A stretch of 64,000 bases of DNA from Incurvaria masculella (GCA_946894095.1 OX335665.1:2676001-2740000), one strand, 5' to 3'; numbered from the stretch's first letter, positions 47,041-58,689 are shown. Notes: generated from the sequence alone by a model not told the origin. Numbers and translations: made by a program.

Positions 47041-47394
47041 CAATGGGGTTAAAAGGGGATTAAATTTGCTATAGGGAAGTAACATAGTAGGTTCGACACG
47101 AAAGGACATTGACCCGTGCGGAGCCGAGTACCTCAGCTAGTTCAGTTAAGGTAAAAACCCAGAATCTAAGCTTCGTTGTAAGGTTCGTGTTCCGAAAACA
47201 AGGGCGACGGCGCGTGGAGACGACAGCATTCTGTTCAAATATAGTTACCTATGTGCAGAGTTAGTGATCTCTCAGAGTTGACACATTTACTTCACATTCT
47301 GGCAAGAACAAACCTGTTTCATACAAAATGTACTGAGCTTTCTTTTTTGTGTCGCACGCAAAGGTGGCACCTTATTGCTAAGGCTCTGCTGCCC

Positions 47395-47520
47395 TCTGTC
47401 GGCGGGCTGCATCTTATGCACTGTAAAAGGTAGAAAATTTAATTCCCTGTACAAGAAACGTGATTTTTTGGCATTTTAGGAAACCTTTATTGAGCGAGTC
47501 CGACTAGCACAAGGAATTTT
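47395..47520 (-). repeat. Decayed family P fragment
   Basis: GGGCTGCATCTTATGCACTG, GAAACGTGATTTTTTGGC, GAGCGAGTCCGACTAGCAC. Confidence 0.4.
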
Positions 47521-47598
47521 TTTTTAAATTGAAATAGCCATTTAGCTGCATAATATTGATCTGAAAGTATATTTTAAGTATAACTTTGAAATGATGAT

Positions 47599-47830
47599 TC
47601 AGTCAGCGTGTTTGCGTCCACTGCTGGACATATGCCTCTCCAATTTTTCTCCAGTCCTCCCGGCCCTCAGCGGTACGGAACCACTGCTTTCCGCCGACGC
47701 ACTTGATGTCGTGGTCCCACCTGGCGGGTGGTCTTCCCACACTCCGTTTTCCTGTCCACGGCCGCCAGTGTAGGACACGGTTACTCCAACGGTCGTCGTC
47801 TCTTCGGCTGACGTGACCAGAGGAATACAT
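47599..47830 (-). pseudogene. RTE-like LINE, C-terminal part of ORF2
   Basis: Encodes GRPPARWDHDIKCVGGKQWF, RTAEGREDWRKIGEAYVQQW, the RTE ORF2 C-terminus. Only this end remains. The plus-strand copy at 16174 shares the KIGEA end. Confidence 0.7.
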
Positions 47831-47839
47831 AATAAATTT

Positions 47840-48675
47840 TGTCGAAAATTCATCAGTGGATCATGCATTATTTAGCTGAAAAAAACGTTATAAAAATAGA
47901 TTATCATGCTATGATAATCACAGTTAATCACATAACAAGCCACCATTGTGACGAGAAACGCTTAAATGCTGTAATTAAACGTGACAAAAAAAACAGTCTC
48001 ACATACTTGATTTTCCTGAATTTATAATTTTAATATATTAAAATTATATTATAATAATTTTTTTCCATGTTTGCACCTGTAATAGATCATTTGGCAAATA
48101 ATGTTTTTCACAAATGCATGAATGCAAGCTATTAATATGCCCACAACATTTTAAAAAAATCTGTAAACTTGAAACAACCGGCTTTCAAGAGGGAACTGGC
48201 TTTATTAATTCGATTATAAAGAGCAACTGAATCACAATCTTTAAAATAACTATCAATATGTTAAAAAGAAATATTAATTTAATTAATTTCAAAAAATATA
48301 TCAAATTGTTGTAACTTAACGTGACCAAATTCCACGTATTTTTTTCTCAGGTTCCAAGCGAAGCAATGTATTTTACAAATGCCGAATCTAAATATCGTGC
48401 GGCTCTATGGGGCGAGTATGTCATGCATCTCTGTACTTCACGACTCTCAATTTGTTTGGTTAACTGTACCGCGACTCTATGCACATACTGCTCCGGTGGT
48501 CTTGAGCCAAACTGGCCGTATTATTACACATTGAGGCGGAAAAATGACTCAAACGAACAAAAAAAATTCATCAAAATCAAAACATATCTATTGCGATTAA
48601 AGCCCGACATTCGTTAGATCACAACATTTTTTTTTTCTTGAAGTTCGTTGCATTTCTGCACTTGTACCAATATTA
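47840..48675. other. No gene recognised
   Basis: AT-rich. An open frame at 48321-48617 follows a CTCAG that could be an acceptor, but I recognise no family. Confidence 0.35.
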
Positions 48676-48678
48676 AAA

Positions 48679-49042
48679 TACTTTTTTTTTTAATGGAACT
48701 GGACATGGATGGCTAACACCAAACTGACCGTCAGACATTCACCACATGGGAACTAGGTGCCATGCCAGGACCTTCCTTATATTGCTCGGCTACATTGGAC
48801 TGGATATAAAACAGGGATAATTTTCATTGCCGCTTCGACCATCGTTCATTCAATGTGATGTTACCAACCCGGGCGGGATTAACCCTACTACCTAGCAAGT
48901 AAGGAAGGGGACCTACAGTTTTACGTGGAATCCGAACCACGGCCAGCCTCAACAGGTGAAAATGGTCACCCATCCAGAACCTAACCGCGCTCAGAGGTGC
49001 TTCCCCAGCTTATCGATTCGCAAGGCGTCGCACACTGAGCTG
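48679..49042 (-). mobile_element. 5S-type SINE, nearly full length
   Basis: The tail poly(T) on the plus strand is at 48681. The head at 49042 includes GGTTCTGGATGGGTGACC. A plus-strand copy lies 60 bp away, so the two face each other. Confidence 0.7.
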
Positions 49043-49104
49043 ATAATTATTTTGTATGAATTTATTTTTTAAAGTATTGTCATTAAGGTTTGAAAAGGTT
49101 TTTG

Positions 49105-49325
49105 AAACGGAATCCACGTAAAACTGTAGGTCCCCTTCCCCTACTAGGTGGTAGGGTTTCAAGCCCACCCGGGTTGGTACCATCGCATTGGATGAAAAGA
49201 TGGTCGAAGCGGCAATGAAAAATTGTCCGTGTTTTCCATCTAGTTCAATGTAGCTGTGCTCATGAAAGGAATATCATAACGGTAGTTGTGTGGTATTAGC
49301 CATCCATGTCAGGTCGCAAAAAAAA
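49105..49325 (+). mobile_element. SINE, 5'-truncated
   Basis: Starts at GGAATCCACGTAAAACTG, then ACCCGGGTTGGTACCATCG and GGTCGAAGCGG, ending CATGTCAGGTCGCAAAAAAA. The tRNA-headed subfamily tail (GGTCGCA) is visible. Confidence 0.7.
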
Positions 49326-49736
49326 TTTATCACTGGATGTAATGTTAGCCATTCATATCAAGTAGGTAACATAAAAACATCGAACATTTAATACGCAAAA
49401 TCGTTAAGTAAATCCGATCTATTTGGATTAACTGATAACATGTGCCAGTGATAATCAAACACGCGTGAATTACATGTTTTTGGAGTGTTACGCAAATAAG
49501 AAGCTTATCTAGTAATCCTCATGTTGAACAACGTTTGATCATGTTAACAAGACTGCATTGTGCGGAATTCGGTCGTTATCACTGTGATAGGTTTTTTCTT
49601 AGCACCTGGATTTTAGATAAATTCAAAATAAATAAATTCGAAAATATTTTCTATGAATTTAAAATTCCGATGAAACGTTATTTTATTAACCCATTATAGA
49701 GCCGAATCGGGCGATGTTTGGCTTTATTTTGCGTAC

Positions 49737-50230
49737 AAATAAATAATAGTTTAAAAAAACTAAAAAAACACGCTTTTATAGCTAACCGAACTAAAAAATA
49801 GATAATACTTTTTAATTTTAAAGAGTTTATATTACAGTAGTAGAAGATCGAACAATCAATCAGAATTTATCACCTCAAGATAAAATTATAATAAAGTTTC
49901 AGTTATTAACAAAATAATTCAATTCAGAGTAAAAAGCGTGGGGTGCTTGATAGAGTAAATGTAACAATCATTCTATTTGCAACTGTCTATCAGAGGAGAG
50001 TTATGAAAAGTAGTAAAATGCACCCCACGCTTTTTACTCTGAATTGAATTATTTTGTTAATAACTGAAACTTTATTATAATTTTATCTTGAGGTGATAAA
50101 TTCTGATTGATTGTTCGATCTTCTACTACTGTAATATAAACTCTTTAAAATTAAAAATTATTTTCTATTTTTTAGTTCGGGTAGCTATAAAAGCGTGTTT
50201 TTTTAGTTTTTTTAAACTATTATTTATTTT
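49737..50230. repeat. Long hairpin: 210-bp near-perfect inverted repeat, 73-bp loop
   Basis: The left arm 49737-49946 ends GTAAAAAGCGTGGGGTGC. The right arm 50020-50230 begins GCACCCCACGCTTTTTAC. Few mismatches over the whole arm. The loop has no frame. No terminal duplication found. Confidence 0.85.
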
Positions 50231-51478
50231 TCATGTTTTAGTTCGATTTTTCGAATTCATATGCATTATTTGTACTCCAATCAATAAGACTTTATAATTA
50301 CAAATTTTTTGATCGTATTAAATTCCTTCCTTATCGACTGTAATTTCAAAGCATTGGTGTTTACCAAATTTTGTCCCGTAAAATAAATAGATTAAAAATT
50401 TATGTTCGGTTGTACAATCTCTTTATTAGATAGGTAGGAACTAATGTTAATAAAATACATATTTAATTTAGACTTAAAGATAAAAAACTTCTTCTAAAAG
50501 AGCCGGAGCTCCAGCTGTACCTAGAATACTGGCGGTGTTGCCTCTTTGGATTTCGAGGCTTATTCGCCGGACAAAATGTGCCCCGGACCTGGGATCACCA
50601 GAACTTTCATTTAAAAGTTTGCCTAACGTTGAAGCAAAAATTATCGCTTCTGGTGACCATGAACCGAGTGTCTCGGCGGCGAAAGTTAAAAACTCAAAAG
50701 AACTCGCCACGCAGCTGTATTTTTGATGTTTATTTGCTGCTGCCCTCTCAGCTGCCGCTCCGGCCGCGCGAGAAGTGGCCTGAATGTAGGACGGCGCCAG
50801 AGTATCCACACAGGTGGCGTCCCATATTAATGCCTTTCCACTTGCCCACGGCACTAAGGTCACCCCGTCCGGGCGTTTACCATCCAAGCGACTGATTCCT
50901 GGGGGCTCGGTGATGCTGGGGTAGTTTGCTGTCACCAGTGCTCTTTTTATAATGTTATTTATATTGTAATGGCGGGATAAACGACCAGCGCTCCTTTGGC
51001 ATGATAAACCGTGGTGGCCCCATTCGGTAACGTTGGTACCACAGACGCACGTATGAGAATGGCACAATCTAGCACCGACTCGAAGGCCTATTGAAATTCT
51101 GAGAGTGTTACTGTCAAGCAGAGTGCCTAGGCTTGGTGATGGATAGGCCCCCCGCCCCGGATTCGGTGACTGATGATGCTAGAATGCGAGCTCTGTCAAT
51201 GTCAGCACTATTCATCAAGAGGGAAGAGTGTATAGATTTTATAATCGGCAATTCCCAGGCTTTTTGGAGTTTAAGACGGATTGGAATAGGTTCTTCTGGG
51301 CACCTGGATTTCCAACCTTCGATAGCCCTGTTCAAGCAGTCCACCTCGAAATCACAGCCAAGTGATGGTGAAAGAATACTACCCACGAGTGGTAAACTGC
51401 TGTGGACGGAACTCAAAAATGCTGGAAGTGCAACATCTTTTGTGCATCGTATGCCAACTCCGCCGAAGCCTATGGGAA

Positions 51479-51765
51479 TTTGTAAAAAAGAATCCAGAAC
51501 ATTTCACAACAGCAGGTGACACGCATAGATATAATACTAGAAGGAAAAATAACCTATCCACTACTAAACCACATACAAAATTCTACATAAAAAATGTATA
51601 CTATATGTCGACAAAAATATATAATAATATACCAAATGAAAAAAAAAATTTAGATCTAAATGAATTTAAGAAAAAATTGTATGTATGGTTAGTAGAAAAA
51701 TGTTTCTACAAAATTAATGAATTTATGACGATAATAGTTTGAAATAATAGAAGTGTTTAATGGTT

Positions 51766-51796
<31 letters not shown>

Positions 51797-52040
51797 AATG
51801 GCTCAATTAGATAAGGAAACGTTAAAAGAGGTTAATTTATTCAAATTTACATACATGGTTAGATTAAGCTAATATAGTGATTGCACTGCTCTCTTATTGA
51901 GAGCCACGTGCTATTGTACGCCTACCCAGGCAATTTGTAGATGGCACTCGCTTTTATTTACCTCATTTGGGTTCTGTACCACCTCTGCAAATATGCAATA
52001 AATTATTTGATTTTGATTTTTGATTTTGATTTTGATTTTG
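51479..52040 (+). mobile_element. 3' end of a CR1/Jockey-like LINE inserted in the retroelement
   Basis: The plus strand encodes an ORF2-type C-terminus (HRYNTRRKNNL, KIYNNIPNEKKNL, LNEFKKKLYVWLVEKCFY). It is followed by a 3' region with a (TA)n run at 51771-51796 and a TTTTGA-repeat tail ending at 52040. Flanking RT sequence rejoins at 51478/52041 with at most a 2-bp duplication. Confidence 0.75.
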
Positions 52041-53096
52041 AAGAGAGGCTTGTATCCAAGCATTTCCGTCTAATTGAATGTTCGTTATTTGGGATAGGCC
52101 TTTTTTGACAATAGCGTCTATTTTAGTTAGTGCTACTGTATTGCGCCATAAAGGGCAACAGCGCATAAAGTATGTGAATCGTGGGATACCAAAACAAAAT
52201 TTAAGGAGATGTAAGCCGACATGAGGTTGGATAGCACGAAGGCGATTTGTGAATATCTCCAACATATTGGTTTTATTTTCTAAAAGCGTTGTTGTGGATT
52301 GTTCCGTCAACGGGGCGCCCAGGAAGAATCTGTTCTCTTCAGTTAGAGTTTTGATTCCCGGTGTAATTTTTTCCAAAAGGCTTTTGATTTCTGTTGTCCT
52401 ATCGGCGGTTAATTTCGAGAATATTGCTTCGCATTTTGTAGGGTTCAGCTCTAGGCCGATTAGTTTGAATTGTTTGATTACACTTTCTAAATCGTTCAAA
52501 ACTTGTTCAGCGCTGCCCGCTAACACACCGTCATCGAGGTACCAAAGATTTAGCTCGGAGCTGAGGGTCTCGATTATTGATTGTATTGTCAAGCTAAAAA
52601 TAGCTGGACCGAGAGGATCCCCTTGCTGGCATCCAGACGCTGACAGAATTTTGAAATTATTATAAAATAAATAAGTCGGGCTTGAGTATGATTGGTAGAT
52701 GAATGGATATGCGGATGAAATATGATCGTTAACTGCTGTTAACATGGAGTCTCTTTCGACAGAGTTAAAGGCATTTTTTAAATCAATCTTCACAGCAATA
52801 TCTGCCCTAGAGCTTTTAAGATACGTGCGCACTGAGTGAACGGCGGCTTCTGCTCCTCCTTTTGTGCCGAAACCAAGTTGCCTTGGGCGGAAAATGGATC
52901 CAAGATTTTCTTTGACTGAGGCACCGGCCACTTTGGCAGCTATTCGTCGTAGTGTACACCCAACCGCTATCGGTCGGATGCCTCCATCCTTTTTCTTGAG
53001 TGCTATTAATCTAGCTCCATCGAGATATGGTAAAAACTCTGGGTTCACTTTTCCTGACAACATCAAATTTATCACATTTGTGAGTGCGCTTTGTAG

Positions 53097-53485
53097 TTTT
53101 TTTTTTTTTTATGTGACTGGACATGGATGGCTAATACCACAAGTTCTGTCATGGTATTAGCCCAACACTCCACATGGGAACTAGGTGCCATGCCAGGACC
53201 TTCCTTATATTGCACGGCTACATTGAACTGGATGGAAAACACGGACAATTTTCATTGCCGCTTCGACCATCGTTCATCCAATGCGATGGTACCAACCCGG
53301 GCGGGATAAACCCTACCACCTAGTAAGTAAGGAAGGGGACCTACCGCTTAATGTGGAATCCGAACCACGGCCAGCCTCTCTGAACGGTCGAATGGTCACC
53401 CATCCAAGACCAGACCGGACCCAGCGTTGCTTAACTTCGGAGAGCGATCGCCGAAGTGTCGCGCCACTGGGCCACTGAGGCTGAC
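53097..53485 (-). mobile_element. 5S-headed SINE, full length, inside the retroelement
   Basis: The 5' head reads CCGAAGTTAAGCAACG then TTGGATGGGTGACC, the internal promoter blocks of 5S rRNA. The 3' end is CCAGTCACAT followed by A(12). It splits the RT-element frame between GKEL and LQSAL. I could not see a clear target duplication. Confidence 0.8.
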
Positions 53486-54074
53486 AAGCTCTTTACCTGT
53501 TACGCCCGAGTTAAAACAGATTAGGTCTTTTAAATGTTGCGGTGTCATACCGTCCATACCTGACGATGAGTTGTTTGGAAAAGACCTTAAAGCGTGTAAA
53601 ACTGATGTATCTGTTGCAACTACAACTGAGATATCTTCAATATTTACTTCGGGGAAGATTTGTGGCCGTGACGGGGCTGGGTGTTTTGATTCCAATGATT
53701 CCAGTGTTTCAGCATTATCAGGAGCGATACTGTCCGATGATGATAGCAGCCTTACTGCGCCTCTGATTATTTTGTTGTGACTAAAAAGCCTTTTGTGAAT
53801 CACGGTTATCATATTATATATTTTATGAATATTATATACAGTAATTTGATATTAGACTCATTAGTACCTACACATGCATAAAGAATGAACAAGGTGAGAA
53901 CGCAATTATCCTGAAAAAATTTTTGCCTCCGTTGTACTGTACCAAGTATGGAGTGTACAGAGTCTCTACACTCCATAGTACCAAGTGCCCGAGCGAAAGA
54001 GTAAGTCCGAAAGTGCGGGCATGCGCAGATCTCGCGCTAGCTCTGTCTCTTTCACTCCACTACAGAGGATCTAT

Positions 54075-54740
54075 AAAAGAATTTATTAATCCTGGCGGTC
54101 CTAATAAGGATAATGGGAAACTGTTATGAAATTATTGCATTGTCATCGGTCCTTGATACGTTTTTTTTTTTATGTGACTGGATATGATGGCTAATACCAC
54201 ACCTTCTGTCATGGTATTAGCCCAACACACCACATGGGAACTAGGTGCCATGCCAGGACCTTCCTTATATTGCTCGGCTACATTGAACTGGATGGAAAAC
54301 ACGGACAATTTTCATTGCCGCTTCGACCATCGTTCATTCAATGCGATGGTACCAACCCGGGCGGGATTAACCCTACCACTTAGTAAGTAAGGAAGGGGAC
54401 CTACAGTTTAACGTGGAATCCGAACCACGCGGCTGTGGCGGCAGTCGCTTACGCATCGCTGCGCCGATAACACCGTACCACGCCTATACATACCTATATT
54501 GCAGCCATATATCGAGTGTACAGTATTGCAGTAAATACTAATTACTCAAAGTGTACCTGAACATTTTATTTAATACCCTTAATATCTCAGATAATCTCAA
54601 AGATTCCATTACATACATAGATACATGCAACCCAAGCTAATAAAAGCGTGTTAAAAAAAGAATTGATTAATCCTGGCGGTCCTAATAAGGATAATGGGAA
54701 ACTGTTATGAAATTATTGCATTGTCATCGGTCCTTGATAC
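54075..54740. repeat. 86-bp direct duplication, one copy split off by a SINE
   Basis: ATTAATCCTGGCGGTCCTAA to GGTCCTTGATACG occurs at 54075-54160 and 54655-54740. A second pair, AACCCAAGCTAATAAAAGCG, lies at 54629 and 54818. Confidence 0.7.
54161..54429 (-). mobile_element. SINE, head missing
   Basis: Poly(T) on the plus strand, then ATGTGACTGGATATGATGG, and the body up to GTGGAATCCGAACCACG. It is inserted after CCTTGATACG, a site whose undisrupted duplicate exists at 54740. Confidence 0.7.
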
Positions 54741-54885
54741 GTATGCAAAGTTTCAAATTAATCAGACTTCTGGAAACTGGTGAAAATTAAGTTCAAAGAT
54801 TCCGGTACATAGATACAACCCAAGCTAATAAAAGCGTGTTAAAAAAAAAAAAAGCGTGTTAATTTTCGTGGAAATAGTGGAATCA

Positions 54886-55168
54886 ATCCATACTATACTC
54901 ACATTATAAATGCCAAAGTGACTATATCTGTCTGTTACGTTTTCACTCCTAAGCCGCTGACCCAATCTTGATGAAATTTGGTATATACAGAGCCTGGACC
55001 TTGGGAAATTACATAGGTTATCTTTTGTGGCGAAAATTAAAGTCGAAATGGGTGAGAAGAGGAATGAAAATGTGTCCTGCGAACTCATATTACATAAAAT
55101 GTTAGATTTCATCCCGACATCACTCCGAAACGATATCAACCCGAGCGGAGCCGGGTATGTCAGCTATG
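54886..55168 (+). mobile_element. Non-autonomous Helitron, diverged end
   Basis: TACTATACTCACATTATAAATG, GACCCAATCTTGATGAAATTT to CAACCCGAGCGGAGCCGGG, ending CAGCTAT rather than CTAG. Confidence 0.6.
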
Positions 55169-55221
55169 ATAAAATAAAAAACAGAGTTTGGCTTTCTACA
55201 TAAACTTATAAATAAATATCC

Positions 55222-55532
55222 TTTTTAGGGTTCCGTACCCAAAGGGTGAAAACGGAACCCTATTACTAAGCCTCCGCTGTCCGTCCGTACGTCCGTCCGT
55301 CCGTCCGTCCGCCCGTCTGTCACAGGGCTGTATCTCATGAACCGTAATAGGTAGGCAGCTGAATTTTTCACAGAGTGTGTATTTATTTTGCCGCTATAAC
55401 AACAAATAGGCAAAATCAAAAATAATAATAATTTATTATATACAAATAAAGTGATTTTTTTGTGTTAAGCGTTGTACGATGGTACGGAACCTTTCGTGTG
55501 CGAGTCCGACTCGCACTTGGCCGGCTTTTTTT
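55222..55532 (-). repeat. Family P repeat
   Basis: TTTTTAGGGTTCCGTACCC at the left, GCGAGTCCGACTCGCACTTG at the right. Followed by a repeat that also precedes the copy at 4045. Confidence 0.75.
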
Positions 55533-55534
55533 AA

Positions 55535-55800
55535 AAACCTGTATGGGTGGCTGTGACGAGAGACCGAAGGTGCTCAGAACATCCAGATCTACCTCGACTC
55601 GCGGAACCACGCTCAGCGAGGCACCATACCAGAGGATTTGTGGGCTATTGCAGAGCTATCGAGCTTGTTCAAATTACGTTTGAAACGGCCTAGATTGAAG
55701 GCCGGTAGACAGTTCCATAACCTGGCGGTGCGGCAGGGGAATCAATTTAAGAAACTATTCGTTTTCAAATGCCTGATGTCAATCGCAAAAGTCCTTTAAT
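55535..55800 (+). repeat. Repeat fragment shared with 3775-4040
   Basis: See the copy at 3775. Here CACGCTCAGCGAGGCACC, AATTACGTTTGAAACGGCC and GGCGGTGCGGCAGGGGAA are visible. Confidence 0.5.
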
Positions 55801-55900
55801 TCTCGTGGGACCTGCTCCTGATACATGTTGGATGGGCAGGAATAAGTGTTCTGGACACTTAATAATTTCAAGGCGAAGTTTAGACAGTGACTTATAGACT

Positions 55901-56449
55901 AGGAGGTCGCGACAAAAATGGTAACGATAACGTAAATGGCTGAAACTGGGTTCACGGGATGAAGACCAACCCTCTGAAGCTAAATGTGTCAGTCTGCCTG
56001 TGCCAATTGGTTGCGTTACGTAGATAAGGCACCTGAAAAAGTAGTTATGGTGACAAAAAATATATATGATAAGGTAAATGCCTGCAAATAACGAATCATG
56101 AAAGTATCAGTACATACTTGCTTAGCCATACCAAAACTGAACAAATATTTGATTGCATTTCATAATTATAGGCGATTTAGGGTACAGATATAACTTTAGG
56201 TATATTTGAGTATTTAATACAAAAAACGACTGGTTATTGTTGCATAATTAATAGGTATCAATGTTTCGAAACTATCAGTATATTCATCAGGATTTAAATA
56301 CCAACATCCTTTTTTATACAGCCAATCTAGATAACGCAACCACTTGGCACAGGCAAATCGATATATTTAGCATCAGAGGGTTGGTCTCTAACATGTGAAC
56401 CCAGATTCAGCCATTTACCTTATCGTGACCAAAACTGACGTGACCTCCC
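55901..56449. repeat. Long-TIR element, copy 2
   Basis: Nearly collinear with 17985-18530: AGGAGGTCGCGACAAAAATGG to ACGTGACCTCCC, 549 bp, arms about 130 bp. No transposase. Confidence 0.75.
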
Positions 56450-56548
56450 GGAATATTACACTCAGTGTATTATTTGTTGTGAGACATGTGTCTGTAGCGA
56501 AGCTGGTTCCTGCGACGTAAGTGATTTCTCGTAGATACATAATGGTAG

Positions 56549-57010
56549 AAAAAAAACCGGCCATGTGCGAGTCGGACGCTCACACGAAAAGTACCATCTT
56601 ACAAGATTTAGGGCTGATTTTTCAATAGTCTGATAATCAGCCAGATAACTATTCGACGGATTTATTTACGCTTCTGCTTATCCATCCGATACAGTAAGTC
56701 CATATGTTTATTGGTAAAATTATAGTCAGATTATTGTGATAGAAGATATAATTCTCCGGAAATAACTATCCGTCCTTTGAAGAACGTGATTTTGTACTAT
56801 CAGTCCGATAAGTACTATCAGAGGATTGAAAAATCGGCTCTTAAACAAAAAAAAAATTTTATAAAATGATAATTATTATAATTACCTTATTTTTTATTTA
56901 TTCAGTTTACCTATTTGTTATTATAGCTGAAAATAAACACGCACTCTGTCAGTCAGATGCCCACCGATTATAGTTCATGAGATAGAGCCCTGTGACAGAC
57001 GGACGGAAGA
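56549..57010 (+). repeat. Family P repeat, diverged, split by a MITE
   Basis: AAAAAAACCGGCCATGTGCGA, ACAAGATTTA, [MITE 56611-56840], then ACCTATTTGTTATTATAGC and GAGCCCTGTGACAGACGGAC. The 3' hairpin is lost. Confidence 0.65.
56611..56840. repeat. PIF/Harbinger-like MITE with TTA duplication, nested in family P
   Basis: GGGCTGATTTTTCAATAGTC answers ATTGAAAAATCGGCTC, with TTA at 56608-56610 and 56841-56843; 230 bp. The interior is itself loosely palindromic (ATCCGATA / TCAGTCCGATA). Confidence 0.8.
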
Positions 57011-57659
57011 AATATACATTGCAGTGAAAGCATAGTTACAATTAATTTTAATGTTTTCCTCCCAAAATAGAATCATATACATATTATTCAACGCCTCATA
57101 ATATACAAAGAGATGTATGAACAGTCACGATATGGTATGCGGAGGCGACCCAATATCGTGCGCCTACGCAGGTTTTCTCTACTAAAACATCCATCGATCA
57201 CTTCTTTATCAACTCCGCGCTCAAATTCAATAAATGTACTCGATTATTCATATTAACATATCTCGGCATGAGCCTCGTGTGTTGTGGCCAACCAAAATGC
57301 GATAAAAACTGCTTTCTCTATGCCCAGTGTGTTTATAACATACAATTATGTGGGTTAATTAAGGTTATTTTTGATATAAAAAAAAATACCTGAATGAATA
57401 CAAGACAGTATGGAAAATGTGGCGTTGCCACAAATTAAAAAGGTTGCAGTTAAGGTAGTGACATGTTTTGGTAACTTAAGGTGGCATTATAAGTATTCTC
57501 TGGTGCACTAGGTGAATCACAATACATACCAAGCAACGCTGAAGTGCAACCAACACCTTTAGATGAAAAAGAAATCTTTTTCATCCAAGCCAACACCGAG
57601 CTCAGACGACATAAGAAAGAATAAAATAAGACAGTATTCTAGTGTTGTTAAATGTGTTT

Positions 57660-58105
57660 AAGGTGGCCCAACCCGGCGGGACTAACTCATTCGCGGGCTC
57701 GTACAAAACCGTGCCTTTGCGCTCTGGGACCTTCTCTGTTTCAAAGAAAAAGACAGGCTCCGTGATGAGGAAGATGCAACATGTCCACAAAAAACACAAT
57801 GTGCATAGTGTATGATTTGGTAGGATTTACGAAAATTTTTATTTCAAAACGACTTATAGCTAAAAGTAAACCACGACCGCTATAGTAAAAAATCTAACAA
57901 AAACCAAATTGATTATAAATCTTGATTATATAAGTTATGTCTGATGACTAATCTTTATAAGATGTCCTTACTTTATCATTGAGTAATCCACCTCCAAAGT
58001 TATTGTATAAAACACGCGAAAATTCTAACTTTCGGACCTTATAACTTAGAAACCAAACACAATTGTACAATGCCAACGGTCATCAGACAACTTGTTCTAT
58101 CAAAA
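57660..58105 (+). repeat. CTTAAG-type repeat, third copy
   Basis: TTAAGGTGGCCCAACCCGGCG to CAATGCCAACGGTCATCAGAC matches 7479-7910. Confidence 0.65.
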
Positions 58106-58435
58106 AAATTGGAATACAGAGTATGATCGTCAGATATTTAGTGTTATAGGTTTCAAATATAGCTACACCATCAATGCATCTTTATTTTATTTTTTATTCC
58201 AAAATAAGTAAAAGTTTCATAATAAAATATTGTTTTTTTACGTCCTTATGGAACTGAATACAATCAGGTGTTATCACGACCATAACATGCACATAAAAAT
58301 ACCAAACAACTATAATCCGAGACAAACAGCGAGAAATACTAAAACAAATGTTATAGAGCGACATTTTTAGGAACGATTCGTTATGTTTATCTGGAATATA
58401 TCTAGACTAATTAGAATATATCTAAGGGCCTTTTT

Positions 58436-58578
58436 CACCTACTGCTGATTAGCTTAATCGCCACATATTAAGGGCCTTTCTTAGCAGCTTTCAATCAGTA
58501 CAAGATGATCAGCACTTTAGTAATAAAGGCCCTTGAAGTGTCGATTAAAATAAATCAGCACTTGGTGAAAACCAGGCT
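58436..58578. repeat. MITE (GGGCCTTT type), copy 3, with TAA target duplication
   Basis: GGGCCTTTTTCACCTACTGC to GGTGAAAACCAGGCT, flanked by TAA at 58433-58435 and 58579-58581, the 3-bp TWA duplication expected of PIF/Harbinger. Confidence 0.75.
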
Positions 58579-58689
58579 TAATCTATGGTTTCAACGCGCT
58601 TATCCCTGGAATTACATTGGCAATTGAAAACATCCTTTTGCATTCCTTTAGGATATACAATATAATATATCAATAATAAAACAGTTACA

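Larger units (their letters stand above)
46124..47140 (+). mobile_element. Helitron with two nested SINEs
   Basis: The left part (TACTATTTTAAATGCGAAAG, then TCTGTCTATCTGTTT) and middle part (GGCTACCTTTTGTGGTGAAA) match the element at 54886-55168. The right end is GACCCGTGCGGAGCC..CAGCTAG, a Helitron-like CTAG terminus. SINEs fill 46179-46569 and 46667-47040. Confidence 0.65.
50470..53812 (-). pseudogene. Decayed non-LTR retroelement: reverse transcriptase plus zinc-knuckle and RPD-type nuclease
   Basis: Read on the minus strand from 53812 to about 50474, the coding remnant runs in order: leader with IRGAVRLLSSSDSIAP and SSSGMDGMTPQHLKDL; RT motifs IDLKNAFNSVERD, GCQQGDPLGP and LWYLDDGVLAG; a thumb region; GFGGVGIR; then CVCGTNVTEWGHHGLSC; then RPDGVTLVPW..IWDAT near the end. 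The order RT, Cys/His knuckle, RPD..D resembles elements with a restriction-like endonuclease (R2/R4/NeSL type), but the clade is my inference. It is interrupted by a LINE tail (51479-52040) and a SINE (53097-53485); removing each restores the frame at the junction. The 5' end looks truncated near 53812. Confidence 0.7.

Noticed and set aside
53380..53460. Possible 5S rRNA gene
   Set aside because: Only the internal promoter region resembles 5S. The flanks are SINE body and the same block recurs at 31500 and 46500.
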